From Desulfovibrio gilichinskyi (lineage in GTDB: Bacteria; Desulfobacterota; Desulfovibrionia; Desulfovibrionales; Desulfovibrionaceae): a stretch of 64,000 nucleotides of DNA. The stretch is from contig NZ_FWZU01000001.1 of assembly GCF_900177375.1 (NCBI RefSeq), positions 186,001 through 250,000 on the forward strand. The letters run 5' to 3'. Made by a program: the position numbers and the translations under genes. Below are positions 8,861 through 18,280 of this stretch, in pieces. Position 1 is the first letter of the stretch. Each line of letters begins with the position of its first letter. The notes beneath the pieces were generated by a model that saw nothing but the letters and a program-made list of their open reading frames with translations, was not told the DNA's origin and did not search any database.

Positions 8861-9445
8861 CTATTTTTTCTTCCATGAATTTTCTTCACCTGTAGCAAGG
8901 CGGCGAATGTTTTCTCTGTGAGTCCAGAACAGGAGCACTGTAAGAATACATCCCAGCAGGATTGCGCCGAAGTTTCCGGTAAGTAAGGCCATAACAGGTA
9001 ATGAGACTGCAAGGGTCAATGATCCCATTGAAACGTAGCCGGAAAGCATAATTACGATTATGCAGAAAACTACTGACCAAAGCGTTGCTGCCGGAGCAAG
9101 AACTAAGAAGGCGCCGATTGTTGTAGCAACTGCTTTACCGCCACGCATATCCAAAAAGATAGAGAAAACGTGACCGATAACTGCTGACAAGGCAACCAGA
9201 GATAAAAACATCCAGTTGTGGCTGTACTGCGATGCCATGAGAACAGGGATAAATCCTTTAGAAATATCTAATATCAGAGCAGCGACCCCGTATTTAAATC
9301 CGCATAAACGAGCTACGTTTGTCGCCCCTGTATTTTTGCTGCCGTGCGTGCGGGGGTCGATGCCGCAGCTTATTTTTGCAACCAAAAGTCCGAAGGGGAG
9401 AGAACCCAGAAAATAAGCGAAGACTAACCAGAATATCCAGAGCAT
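8861..9445 (-). CDS. plsY: Acyl-phosphate:glycerol-3-phosphate acyltransferase
   Basis: PlsY transfers an acyl group from acyl phosphate to glycerol-3-phosphate, the first committed step of phospholipid synthesis, in the inner membrane. The 194-residue protein has five or so hydrophobic helices and the family signatures GSLPFGLLVAK near residue 15, GSKNTGATNVAR near 36 and GHVFSIFLDMRGGKAVAT near 95. Start ATG 9445 is chosen because AAAGGAG lies seven bases upstream; the TTG six bases earlier is not preferred. It lies 37 bases downstream of the RNase II-like gene on the same strand, so the two likely share a transcript. Confidence 0.95.
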   Translation of the reverse strand: MLWIFWLVFAYFLGSLPFGLLVAKISCGIDPRTHGSKNTGATNVARLCGFKYGVAALILDISKGFIPVLMASQYSHNWMFLSLVALSAVIGHVFSIFLDMRGGKAVATTIGAFLVLAPAATLWSVVFCIIVIMLSGYVSMGSLTLAVSLPVMALLTGNFGAILLGCILTVLLFWTHRENIRRLATGEENSWKKK

Positions 9446-9481
9446 GTACAAACTCCTTTAGTTTTAGTTGTTCATTAAAAA

Positions 9482-11545
9482 CTATTCTTCCAAAGCTTCA
9501 ACTACTCTGATCTCATTTGTAAGCGGATCAATCTTGTTGAATCTGATTTGAAATAATTGTCCGGGATAGAGCTTATCACCAAGCATGGGCCGCGGAACTC
9601 TTACATTAATCTGAATTTCAGGCATAGCAAGAGATGTCAGGGGACCGTTATCATCAACAACAGCGGCTGACTGCCATTTCTTTTTGTTTTGTGCGAGGTA
9701 AAGAAGTTTCCAGTACCTTGGTCTGAATCTCTGAATTTTGACCACGGCCTGCAGTCTGTTTTGCAGCGTATCAGCCAGAGCCGTCAGCTCATCACCGGTC
9801 CAAAGAGGGTGTTCTGTCTGTAAATAAGTGCACAGCTGCGCCATATTTATGAAGTCAGCATATCTTCTGAGCGGTGATGAAATGGGACTGTATCCTTTGA
9901 CAGCAAGCGTAGCATGTTTTTTGGGTGTAGTCTCCATCTGCGGAGGGGCCATGTGTCTGACTCTTTGAAAAATTTCGTGCGGCTGCGTTACAATTCCGCT
10001 TAAATCAGAAGGGAGCACTATGTCTTGAGTTCTATAGAGAAGCGGGAATTCATTTTCTTCTGCAAATCTTCCAAGGCCTGAGTTTGCCAGAATCATGAAT
10101 TCGCTGATGATCTGATCTGCTTTCGGAGTATCATCCTTTGAGCTTATGTTTACAGAAACTTTTTCAGGCCAGCCTGTGAGTGAAATGTCAGGCTCAGGTT
10201 TACGGATTACCACTGCGCCGTTTTTAATTCTGCGGGTAATAAGTTTTTCAGACAGCTCAAAAGCCAAGGCCATTTCTTCATCTGTGCCGTCTTCAAGCAT
10301 TTGCTCCACAGCAACATACGTGCTGTTGTCAGCTATTTTTATCCATCCTGTTTTAGGAGAAACGGATATTAAATCCCCCGTGGAGTCCAGTTCAAAAGTT
10401 GTAATCAGAGCAGGGCGTACTTCGCCTGAAAACAGGCTGAAAGCACCGATACCAAGCTCCTCAGGGAGCATGTGACTGGTTCCTTCAGGAAGATATATAC
10501 TGGTGCCTCTGTTAAGAACGGCCAGATCGAGTTTACCTCCGAAATCCCAGTCCATGCACGGGCGGGCCAGAGCTATTGTCAGAGTGTATCCGCCGTCGCA
10601 ATTCTTCTTAAGATTAAAAGCATCGTCAATGTCGCGCGTTGTTGCAGAATCAATGCTGCGCATAAGCATAGGGTATGGCTCTGCGGCTTTTGTTTCTACA
10701 GCTTTGACCAGTCTGGCTATTTCTTCAGTATGGTTGGCTGACCAGCTGTCATCAGGAGTATAGTCTGCTTCATCAAACAGGAAGTTATGATGTGGATATA
10801 CAATTCCCCAGCCTTGGGCCAGTACTAAGGCCAAATGAGGATGGTCAGGGAGTCCTTTTTTTAATGCAATCCACATTTTGTGAGATTTTTCGTCGTCAAT
10901 TCCGGCTATGCGCTCATGAAGAAAATTCTTTAAATATTCAGCTGTTTCATCAGACATATCCGGAATTTGGTCTTTGCTGACAGTGCTGCCGGATTCACGT
11001 GCAGTCCAGATTTTTTTGAAAAGCTCCTGTCCGGCCGTCATGGCTTCTTCGTATCGCTGCTCTTCTGACTGTTGCTGCAAACGGTTTTCAACTTTTTCTT
11101 CAGTATAAATAATAAATTCAGGCGGTTGAAATTTGAAATGAGTTTTTGCCGCAAGCATTGCGCGCCCTATAGCGGAAATTTGATCAGAATCAGGTGCTTC
11201 CCATAATAAACCCGCAAACCATGAAAGAGGTGCTTTTTCAAGCTCGCCTTGCGCAAGGTCCCAGATCTCCATAACATCAAGTCCGGCTTGGATTTCGCCG
11301 CGTTTTTCTTGATGGCTGAGCATCAAATCAAGCATTTCCTGACGAGTTGAGTCGGCAGAATACTGAGGTCCGGTCCATGGCAGAACCCGGGCCGCAGGCA
11401 TTTTAGTTTCTCTTTTATTAATAGTGTAGAGTTTCAGTTTGCCGGACTGTTCTTCCATTACAAATGCAAGCTGGGGCTGGTTGCCGTGCATAAACTCTAC
11501 AATATTTCCGGGTGCGACATAACGCCCGTCAGTGAATAGGGACAT
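9482..11545 (-). CDS. RNase II/R-family 3'-5' exoribonuclease
   Basis: This 687-residue protein has a catalytic RNB domain in its second half. The metal-binding aspartates appear in MRSIDSATTRDIDDAF near residue 295, and later family motifs include the SPLRRYADFINMAQL stretch near 570. The N-terminal part (about 1-270) is not a clear cold-shock domain and is divergent, as in the short RNase II-type proteins of Desulfovibrio and cyanobacteria. It degrades single-stranded RNA from the 3' end with Mg2+. The ATG has a GAAGGAAT ribosome binding site. It probably heads a two-gene operon with plsY. RNase II versus RNase R cannot be settled; the absence of a clear C-terminal S1/basic tail favours a II-like enzyme. 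Confidence 0.85.
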   Translation of the reverse strand: MSLFTDGRYVAPGNIVEFMHGNQPQLAFVMEEQSGKLKLYTINKRETKMPAARVLPWTGPQYSADSTRQEMLDLMLSHQEKRGEIQAGLDVMEIWDLAQGELEKAPLSWFAGLLWEAPDSDQISAIGRAMLAAKTHFKFQPPEFIIYTEEKVENRLQQQSEEQRYEEAMTAGQELFKKIWTARESGSTVSKDQIPDMSDETAEYLKNFLHERIAGIDDEKSHKMWIALKKGLPDHPHLALVLAQGWGIVYPHHNFLFDEADYTPDDSWSANHTEEIARLVKAVETKAAEPYPMLMRSIDSATTRDIDDAFNLKKNCDGGYTLTIALARPCMDWDFGGKLDLAVLNRGTSIYLPEGTSHMLPEELGIGAFSLFSGEVRPALITTFELDSTGDLISVSPKTGWIKIADNSTYVAVEQMLEDGTDEEMALAFELSEKLITRRIKNGAVVIRKPEPDISLTGWPEKVSVNISSKDDTPKADQIISEFMILANSGLGRFAEENEFPLLYRTQDIVLPSDLSGIVTQPHEIFQRVRHMAPPQMETTPKKHATLAVKGYSPISSPLRRYADFINMAQLCTYLQTEHPLWTGDELTALADTLQNRLQAVVKIQRFRPRYWKLLYLAQNKKKWQSAAVVDDNGPLTSLAMPEIQINVRVPRPMLGDKLYPGQLFQIRFNKIDPLTNEIRVVEALEE

Positions 11546-11632
11546 GTAATTCCTTCTTTAAAATTCCCGTCTCAGCCAGATTTCAGCGGTCTTGGAATGT
11601 GACATCTTTGTTGTAATTTATAAATTAAATTG

Positions 11633-11670
11633 AATATCCCGGATACATGTAGAAAGGTATCCGGGATATT
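11633..11670 (-). terminator. Hairpin terminator after AICAR transformylase
   Basis: The perfect 14-bp stem AATATCCCGGATAC / GTATCCGGGATATT has a 10-base loop. On the minus strand it is followed by an A/T-rich but not pure T tract (CAATTTAATTTAT), so it is a moderate terminator at the end of the purH-like gene. Confidence 0.65.
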
Positions 11671-11686
11671 TAGTAAAGTCTGTTTT

Positions 11687-12961
11687 TTAGTGTTTGAAGG
11701 AGCGTTGTCCGGTAAATACCATTGCAACCTGAGGGGTGGATTCGTTAACAGCCTGAATCACTTCATGGTCTCTAATGGAACCGCCTGGCTGAGCTATTGC
11801 GGTTATGCCCTGTGCCATGCAGAGGTCCACACCGTCGCGGAAGGGGAAGAAGCCGTCGGAAACGAGTACAGATCCTATTAGTCCGCCTTTCGCTTCAGCT
11901 GCTTTCTTTTCTATTTCTGCAAGATCTGCTGCTGCCTGTTCGTCTTTCATAGCTTTTAATTTAAGTTCAAAAATAGACATTTTGAATTTTTCAAATGCTA
12001 AAAGGTCAGCATATTTTGTGCGTGCTTTGTTTACAGCCAGTTCAACGCAGCCAACGCGATCCTGCTCGCCTGTGCCGATGGCGGTTGTAACGCCGTCGCG
12101 TGCAAAAATAACAGAGTTTGAAGTTACGCCTGACTCAACAGCCCATGCGAAAAGCAGATCGTCAGCTTCTCCTTTTGTGGGAGTACGAGCTGTGTAACTT
12201 GAACCGTCTTTTTCTGCCACAGCAGGAATGAAGTCTTCTGCACTTAGGATTCTGTTGCGGAATGAGAATTGTAAAACCATACCGCCGTCCATCAGAGATT
12301 TGATGTCTAGGAATGGCTGGCCGACTAGCTTGTCAAGGTCCATGATTCCTGGAATTTGCAGGATGCGCAGGTTCTTGCGCTTCTTTAAAATTTCGAGAGT
12401 ACCTTCTTCAAAAGCCGGAGCGGCGACAACTTCAAAATATGCGCCGTCGATTATTTCTACAGCTTCCATTGTAAGTGGGCGGTTAACAATAATTGCTCCG
12501 CCGAAAGCTGCGATGCGGTCAGACTGAAATGCATTTCTAAGCGCGGTTCCTACGCCTTTTTCAGACCAAGATGCGCCGCAGGGATTATTATGTTTTAAAA
12601 TAATCGCTGCAGGCTTAGCAGTAAGATATTGAAGAATATTCAGTGCATTATCAACGTCTGTAAGATTTGTTTTTCCCGGATGCTTGCCGGCCTGTAGCAT
12701 GTGTTCTTCGGTCAGAGCAGAAACGAGTCCCTGTCCTTCGCCGCGAAATTTAACACCGTCGAATTCTAATCCGCCGGAAACCAGTTCATATAACGCTGCA
12801 GGCTGGTCGGGGTTTTCACCGTAACGCAGTCCTTTCGTTTCCCCTTCGATTTCCCAGGTCCTTTTTTTGAAGGTCAATTCCTGTTTGCCTAAACGAACAG
12901 TCATGTCCGCTGGAAAAGGGTCCTGTGAGAGGGTATTGTACATTTTTTTAAGATCGCTCAT
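11687..12961 (-). CDS. purH: AICAR formyltransferase (PurH C-terminal type)
   Basis: This enzyme formylates AICAR to FAICAR using 10-formyl-tetrahydrofolate, the ninth step of de novo IMP synthesis. The 424 residues correspond to the transformylase half of bifunctional PurH: GLRYGENPDQPA near residue 45 and ILKHNNPCGAS near 120 carry the catalytic Lys-His pair, and DGFFPFRDGVD near 370 and the closing GQRSFKH match the usual C-terminus. The N-terminal IMP cyclohydrolase (MGS-like) domain is absent, so a separate cyclohydrolase must complete the pathway. GGAGAAT precedes the ATG at good spacing. It is monocistronic or nearly so, between the RNase gene and a divergent small gene. No sign of truncation: the short form appears to be a normal lineage feature. 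Confidence 0.9.
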   Translation of the reverse strand: MSDLKKMYNTLSQDPFPADMTVRLGKQELTFKKRTWEIEGETKGLRYGENPDQPAALYELVSGGLEFDGVKFRGEGQGLVSALTEEHMLQAGKHPGKTNLTDVDNALNILQYLTAKPAAIILKHNNPCGASWSEKGVGTALRNAFQSDRIAAFGGAIIVNRPLTMEAVEIIDGAYFEVVAAPAFEEGTLEILKKRKNLRILQIPGIMDLDKLVGQPFLDIKSLMDGGMVLQFSFRNRILSAEDFIPAVAEKDGSSYTARTPTKGEADDLLFAWAVESGVTSNSVIFARDGVTTAIGTGEQDRVGCVELAVNKARTKYADLLAFEKFKMSIFELKLKAMKDEQAAADLAEIEKKAAEAKGGLIGSVLVSDGFFPFRDGVDLCMAQGITAIAQPGGSIRDHEVIQAVNESTPQVAMVFTGQRSFKH

Positions 12962-13135
12962 GGGTATTCTCCTAAGTAATTGCCTTGTGGATGAACGCTA
13001 ATAGCACAGCCTTAACCGACGGGCAATTTTGAATTGCGGTACTACCCCGCTTTTTGTTAGACTGATCCCGTTGCAAGGGATTAAAATTTTATATATTTTT
13101 AATAATTTAGCTTACTACTTTAATCTGGAGAAAAT

Positions 13136-13516
13136 ATGTCTGAAGGTTATATGGAAAAAGCTCTGCTGAAGCTTGCAAAGCAGCTTAACGCTTATGATGA
13201 AGCTTCGTTAACCGAGCTTTGGAACAAATATGAAGCCATTGTTGCTGAATTTGAACCCACTAAAAAATGGGAGGAATCAGCAGTTGTTTTCGGCATGATA
13301 CAGGCTATCAGGCTCAAAAATCAGCTTTTTAATTACCACTGGGCAGATTCGTGCGGTCCTGAAGCCATGTCTCCAAGACCTGACTTTATCCCTATGAAGC
13401 AGGAAGACGATCTTATGAGCAACAAAGGACAAAAGCCTGAATCAGGGGTTGACGCCAGAGACTCCGACAGTAAAAGGCGCAAGGTACTTAGCTTCGGGCC
13501 CAGAAAGGACAGCTAG
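13136..13516 (+). CDS. Uncharacterised 126-residue protein
   Basis: The family is not recognised. It is a soluble, mostly helical protein with a well-composed N-terminal 75 residues and a low-complexity charged tail ending in KRRKVLSFGPRKDS. A TCTGGAG ribosome binding site precedes the ATG by eight bases. Its last 75 bases overlap, on the opposite strand, the end of the lytic transglycosylase gene; both reading frames look genuine, and the tail is the less conserved-looking part. It is divergent from purH and probably shares the promoter region at 12.96-13.13 kb. Confidence 0.7.
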   Translation: MSEGYMEKALLKLAKQLNAYDEASLTELWNKYEAIVAEFEPTKKWEESAVVFGMIQAIRLKNQLFNYHWADSCGPEAMSPRPDFIPMKQEDDLMSNKGQKPESGVDARDSDSKRRKVLSFGPRKDS

Positions 13517-14914
13517 CCCTTTCATTATATAATAATAGTAGCGGATGCTGTCTACATAATCGACGGCCTCGTACCCGCGGGTGTAACCATAACGGGTCAG
13601 GGAATTATACTTCGGCATGGTCAGCAGCGGGAATATCTGTTTTAAAGATCTCCATGTCCCGGGCTGTTTTCCCACATAACCGGCGATATCAATCGCATCA
13701 TAAACGTGCCCTAAGCCCTGATTATAAGCTGCGAGCGCGAAGAACCAGCGGTCCCATCCATGAACATTGCGGTTGTCCAGTTTATCCCACAGGTATTTTA
13801 AGTACTTGGCCCCGGCAGTAATTGACTGTTTGGGGTCAAGCCTACTGCTTATCCCCATGAGACTAACCGTATCTTGAGTTAACTGCATTAATCCTTCAAC
13901 ACCTGTTCTGCTTCTGGCAAGCGGATTAAATCGTGATTCCTGATACATTACTGCCGCTAACAGCAGTGGGTCCATTTCATATTGTTTTGCGGCAGCGATT
14001 ATATATTTTTGATAGTAAGGGAGCCTTTCTTTGATGTCATTGCGTAATGAGTAAAGGGTATAAAAGTCCGTTTCATCAGGAATAAAGCCGAAGTAGAGTT
14101 CCCGCTTATTTTCAAGAGTTCCATTTGTTGTAATAAGATTCCAATAATCTTCACATTTATCGGTTAAACCTTCAACATCGTCACGCCAATACCATCTGTA
14201 TTCAAGGTCGTCTCCGAAGCTGTCAGTCACTCTGAGTTGATGTAAAAACGGTTGCAGAGGTTTAAACGCTCCTGCTTCAACCAGATGAAATCTGAAACTT
14301 TTATCATTTGCCAGTTCAAGCAGCGGTGTTAGGTGATTGGATGTGTCGCTGGTAACAAGGGTCGGTGCGCAGAGAATATCTTTTGAAAGTCTTTTGAAAG
14401 TTTTTATAAGATCAGGATTGTTAGGGGCAAAAACCGCTTGATCGCATAATTCGAAAGGTGTTCTGAGTTCGAATCTTCGGATATTGTGCAACAGTAATGC
14501 AGGGCTGGATTCATAGACAGGTCCGGCTTTAATCGGATTATATTTGTCGAAATCTTCGGGATTAAAACCGCTTGCAAGCATCAGATCAGCTTTTCCGTTT
14601 TCTAGAGCTTCAAAAGCCTTGTTGTGCGTGGGGTAGGGTGTTATTAAAAGCGTTACATTGGCATAATCACTGAATCCGTCAAGGAGCTCCCGGTCAAACC
14701 CCGGTCCCCAAGGCGAAAGCTGTGGGAAGTTTCGTTCAATGTCTACTGCAGCAACGCGGATGAAGGTTGGAAGAGAAATGTCATATTTAAATAAATATAA
14801 AGTTGCTACGATTAAAAAGCACGCTAAATACGCAACAATATTGAATATATGTTGTAAATAGAGAGTGCGTGTGCCTTTTTTGAGGCGATTTAATTTGCTT
14901 AAGTGTATTGACAT
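13442..14914 (-). CDS. mltF: Membrane-bound lytic transglycosylase, MltF type
   Basis: This predicted periplasmic, inner-membrane-anchored murein lyase is about 490 residues. After a membrane helix (about residues 20-40) comes an extracellular-solute-binding-type domain (about 55-290), then a C-terminal SLT domain with the catalytic Glu in AVMYQESRFNPLARS near 330, GLMQLT, and the ALAAYNQGLGHV motif near 400. This two-domain order is that of MltF, which remodels peptidoglycan and is activated allosterically through the binding domain. The start is set at ATG 14914, with AGGA close upstream; a TTG-initiated frame reaches 15001, so the start is uncertain. The 3' end overlaps the convergent small gene by 75 bp. 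Confidence 0.88.
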   Translation of the reverse strand: MSIHLSKLNRLKKGTRTLYLQHIFNIVAYLACFLIVATLYLFKYDISLPTFIRVAAVDIERNFPQLSPWGPGFDRELLDGFSDYANVTLLITPYPTHNKAFEALENGKADLMLASGFNPEDFDKYNPIKAGPVYESSPALLLHNIRRFELRTPFELCDQAVFAPNNPDLIKTFKRLSKDILCAPTLVTSDTSNHLTPLLELANDKSFRFHLVEAGAFKPLQPFLHQLRVTDSFGDDLEYRWYWRDDVEGLTDKCEDYWNLITTNGTLENKRELYFGFIPDETDFYTLYSLRNDIKERLPYYQKYIIAAAKQYEMDPLLLAAVMYQESRFNPLARSRTGVEGLMQLTQDTVSLMGISSRLDPKQSITAGAKYLKYLWDKLDNRNVHGWDRWFFALAAYNQGLGHVYDAIDIAGYVGKQPGTWRSLKQIFPLLTMPKYNSLTRYGYTRGYEAVDYVDSIRYYYYIMKGLAVLSGPEAKYLAPFTVGVSGVNP

Positions 14915-15094
14915 TATCCTAAAAGATTTTTTACGCAAAAAACCCGTCTGCCGTGCAAAATATTTTATTCTCTCTTTCAGGGGGAAATAAAAAGACGGCA
15001 AAACGAATCGTTTTTTTATCTATACGTCAGACACAGTGTTACTATCAAGTCATCAAATTGCAGAAAAATTCTCACGGGTCGGATTTCCGTTTGA

Positions 15095-16402
<1,308 letters not shown>

Positions 16403-16404
16403 TT

Positions 16405-17262
16405 ATGTTTACAGGTATTCAAGAGACTGCTTCACGGCAGAAAATAGTTCTGCCAAGATTTGCCAAGTTGGCTTTGCAGCCTCCTCAATGCCTGCTTATT
16501 GAAGGCGGTTCAGCTGAAGACAGGCATGATATGGCTCGTTATTGGGCCTGTCTGTTAAATTGTGAAAGCGGGGGAACTCCCTGCGGCAATTGCAAACCAT
16601 GTCTGCAAATAGCTGATAACGCTTTTAATGATTTTCTGCTTATTGACCGCTTCGATGAAGACGGTGTTGAAAAGCAGGATATTCCAGTAGATAATGTTCG
16701 CAAGTATTTCCCGGTCTGGGGCCAACCGCCCCACGGCCGGGGAACTCGCGTTACCGTAGTTGAGGAAGCTCAGCACTTAAACGGTAATTCCGCCAATGCT
16801 CTTCTCAAAACTCTCGAAGAACCACGCCCCGGAAATGTCTTTGTACTTACCGCTCCTCAGCGGGAGAGACTGCTTGGAACTTTAGTCTCGCGCAGTTGGG
16901 TCATTACTCTTGCGTGGCCTACTGAAACTCAGAACAGCCCCGAAGTTTCCGACTGGGTAAACGGCATGCTAGGATTCTGGCGTTCCGGTCAAGGTTGGTT
17001 TGCACGAACTTCCGCAAAGGGGGCTCTTGATAAAGAGCAGGCTCTCAAAGTCATCATCGGCTGTCAGCGTGAGCTCCGCAATGCCCTCAAAGATCCTCAA
17101 TTGACGCCTGCCGCCAATGCCCTTTCCGGACTTTTCGATCCCAAAGGGTTACGAAGACTTGATCTGGTTCTCGGCAAGGCTCAGGAAAATCTGAATTACA
17201 ATGTAAATCCGGCATTAGTTCTCGACTGGGTTTGCACCGCCGCAATGCCTCGCAGAAAATAA
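16405..17262 (+). CDS. holB: DNA polymerase III delta-prime subunit
   Basis: This clamp-loader component opens the sliding clamp during replication. The 285-residue protein has an N-terminal AAA+-like region with a degenerate Walker A (IEGGSAEDRHDMAR), as in delta-prime, the four-cysteine zinc module C-ESGGTPCGNCKPC near residue 55, and the sensor/SRC-region equivalent NGNSANALLKTLEEP near 128. The zinc module and LLKTLEEP motif are diagnostic for the HolB/DnaX group; the short length and absent P-loop lysine favour delta-prime. It is translated from ATG 16405 directly after purA. A hairpin lies 38 bases after the stop. Confidence 0.88.
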   Translation: MFTGIQETASRQKIVLPRFAKLALQPPQCLLIEGGSAEDRHDMARYWACLLNCESGGTPCGNCKPCLQIADNAFNDFLLIDRFDEDGVEKQDIPVDNVRKYFPVWGQPPHGRGTRVTVVEEAQHLNGNSANALLKTLEEPRPGNVFVLTAPQRERLLGTLVSRSWVITLAWPTETQNSPEVSDWVNGMLGFWRSGQGWFARTSAKGALDKEQALKVIIGCQRELRNALKDPQLTPAANALSGLFDPKGLRRLDLVLGKAQENLNYNVNPALVLDWVCTAAMPRRK

Positions 17263-17288
17263 TAGTTTTAGGGACCGGGTTTCTTTAA

Positions 17289-17330
17289 GCAAAAAAGAAA
17301 CCCCGATCAGACGAATGGGTCTGACCGGGG
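17289..17330 (-). terminator. Terminator of RNA copy 1
   Basis: The stem CCCCGATCAGAC / GTCTGACCGGGG (17301-17330; one mismatch) is followed on the minus strand by TTTCTTTTTTGC. On the plus strand it is followed by TAAATATAATTTTTTTT, so it may also end the purA-holB transcript. Confidence 0.85.
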
Positions 17331-17709
17331 GTAAATATAATTTTTTTTCGAGTTACTTAGTTACGCGCTTTAAACTCTTAAATCGGTTAAAATCTGTTGT
17401 TTTCCGAGTTAATTCAGAATCCGAATCCGATTTTCACCACTTAAACTGTTTAAATCTGATGTTAGCAAGTTATCCAGATACGCGCATCAACCGCTTTGAG
17501 GGGTTCCATCTCAATAGCTTTGCCGGATTGCCCGGCCGTTTCCAGTCTCTCCGTGGGCCCGAAGAGGAGATTCTAACAGAACTCTCGCAGTAGGATTACC
17601 CCTCGGCTTGAGCTTCTTGAAGCTCGTTTTGGGAATGTGATTTCAACGCTAGGTTCACTCCCGTTGGGGTTAAATGACAACTCCTTCTTTAAGGTAGACT
17701 TCCATCGTT
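17290..17709 (-). ncRNA. Structured RNA, tandem copy 1 (longer form)
   Basis: This non-coding transcript of about 420 nt is predicted on the minus strand. A near-consensus promoter precedes it and an intrinsic terminator ends it. It shares a core of about 185 nt (17490-17677) with a second copy 500 bp away. In RNA sense the core contains: a CAAC-GGGA...GTTG...TTCCC arrangement that can form an H-type pseudoknot (17631-17666); a hairpin GAGCTT/AAGCTC (17610-17625); a long-range stem GAGGGGT (17598-17604) with ACCCCTC (17498-17504); an internal CTCC/GGAG hairpin with a GGGCCC loop; and a GCCGG/CCGGC hairpin near 17522-17536. The extra length relative to copy 2 is an AT-rich 3' extension. No reading frame is conserved between copies. 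The RNA family is not recognised; 6S, tmRNA, RNase P and SRP signatures are not seen. Confidence 0.72.
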
Positions 17710-17715
17710 GACTTT

Positions 17716-17744
17716 AAAATACACATGTTGAGGCGAGTTGTCAA
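17716..17744 (-). promoter_or_regulatory. Sigma-70-type promoter of RNA copy 1
   Basis: Minus-strand TTGACA (17739-17744), exactly 17 bases, then TATTTT (17716-17721). The predicted start is near 17709. Spacing is identical to the promoter of copy 2. Confidence 0.8.
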
Positions 17745-17887
17745 TCAATTAACTGGAATTTTGCAAAATTTTATAACATTTTTAAATTAAATTTAAAAAT
17801 TAATAATATTACAGAGTTATGCTGTGTGATGCTTAAGAAGAATCTATCTGAGTTAATTTTTAACTTTAAAAAACAAAAAATAATTCA

Positions 17888-17927
17888 AAAAATAAACCCC
17901 GACCAGAATATTTCATTCTGATCGGGG
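17888..17927 (-). terminator. Terminator of RNA copy 2
   Basis: The stem CCCCGACCAGAAT / ATTCTGATCGGGG (17897-17927, one mismatch) is followed on the minus strand by TTTATTTTTTG. Its sequence is related to the copy 1 terminator (CCCCGA-CAGA), with base-pair differences on both arms. Confidence 0.88.
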
Positions 17928-18190
17928 TGTTTAAAACTGATTTTTCGAGTTGACTTAAAAAGACACGTTTTAACCGTTTTAGAGGGGTTCCGTCTTTTGC
18001 CGGCCGGATATCCCGGCTGTTCTCATCTCTCCTAGGGCCCACAAAGGAGAGACTAATAGAACTCTCGCGTTTGGCTTACCCCTCAAGTTGAGCCTCTACG
18101 TCAGGCTCGTTATGGGAATTTGATATCAACGCTAAGTTCACTCCCGTTGGGGTTAGATAAAAGCCATTTTTAGTGGCTACCTTTACCTTT
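17889..18190 (-). ncRNA. Structured RNA, tandem copy 2 (shorter form)
   Basis: This non-coding minus-strand RNA of about 300 nt is the homologue of the copy just downstream. The shared core is 17975-18155. The hairpin GAGCCT/AGGCTC (18090-18108) corresponds to GAGCTT/AAGCTC in copy 1, a compensatory base-pair change that supports an RNA role. The long-range stem GAGGGGT (18078-18084) with ACCCCTC (17982-17988) is conserved exactly, as are the AACCCCAACGGGAGTGAAC block and the GCCGG-N5-CCGGC hairpin. The CTCTCCT/AGGAGAG stem and the outer GTTCT/AGAAC pairing are stronger here. A 5' hairpin AGCCA/TGGCT has an analogue in copy 1 with different sequence. It lies downstream of the FMN-dehydrogenase gene on the same strand but has its own promoter. 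Family unknown. Confidence 0.72.
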
Positions 18191-18196
18191 GATTCA

Positions 18197-18225
18197 AATA
18201 TACACTTCGTAAAAAGCTGCGTCAA
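18197..18225 (-). promoter_or_regulatory. Sigma-70-type promoter of RNA copy 2
   Basis: Minus-strand TTGACG (18220-18225), exactly 17 bases, then TATATT (18197-18202). The predicted start is near 18190. It lies just after the stop codon of the upstream dehydrogenase gene. Confidence 0.82.
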
Positions 18226-18280
18226 TATATTCTACTGTTTTGTTATGCACTTTTTTTTAATGATTTAAGCGATGTAGTTG

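Noticed and set aside
17315-17593. 92-codon open frame inside the RNA region
   Set aside because: The frame is not shared with the second RNA copy, lacks a ribosome binding site and lies antisense to the promoter-terminator pair on the minus strand.
17290-18190. Identity as 6S RNA, tmRNA, RNase P or SRP RNA
   Set aside because: I see no central-bubble closing stem, tRNA-like end, CR-I/CR-V motifs or SRP Alu/GGAA motif. I could not run a covariance search, so a divergent known family is not excluded.
17290-18190. CsrB-type CsrA-sponge RNA
   Set aside because: Only four or five GGA motifs per copy, several within stems, and not all conserved between copies.
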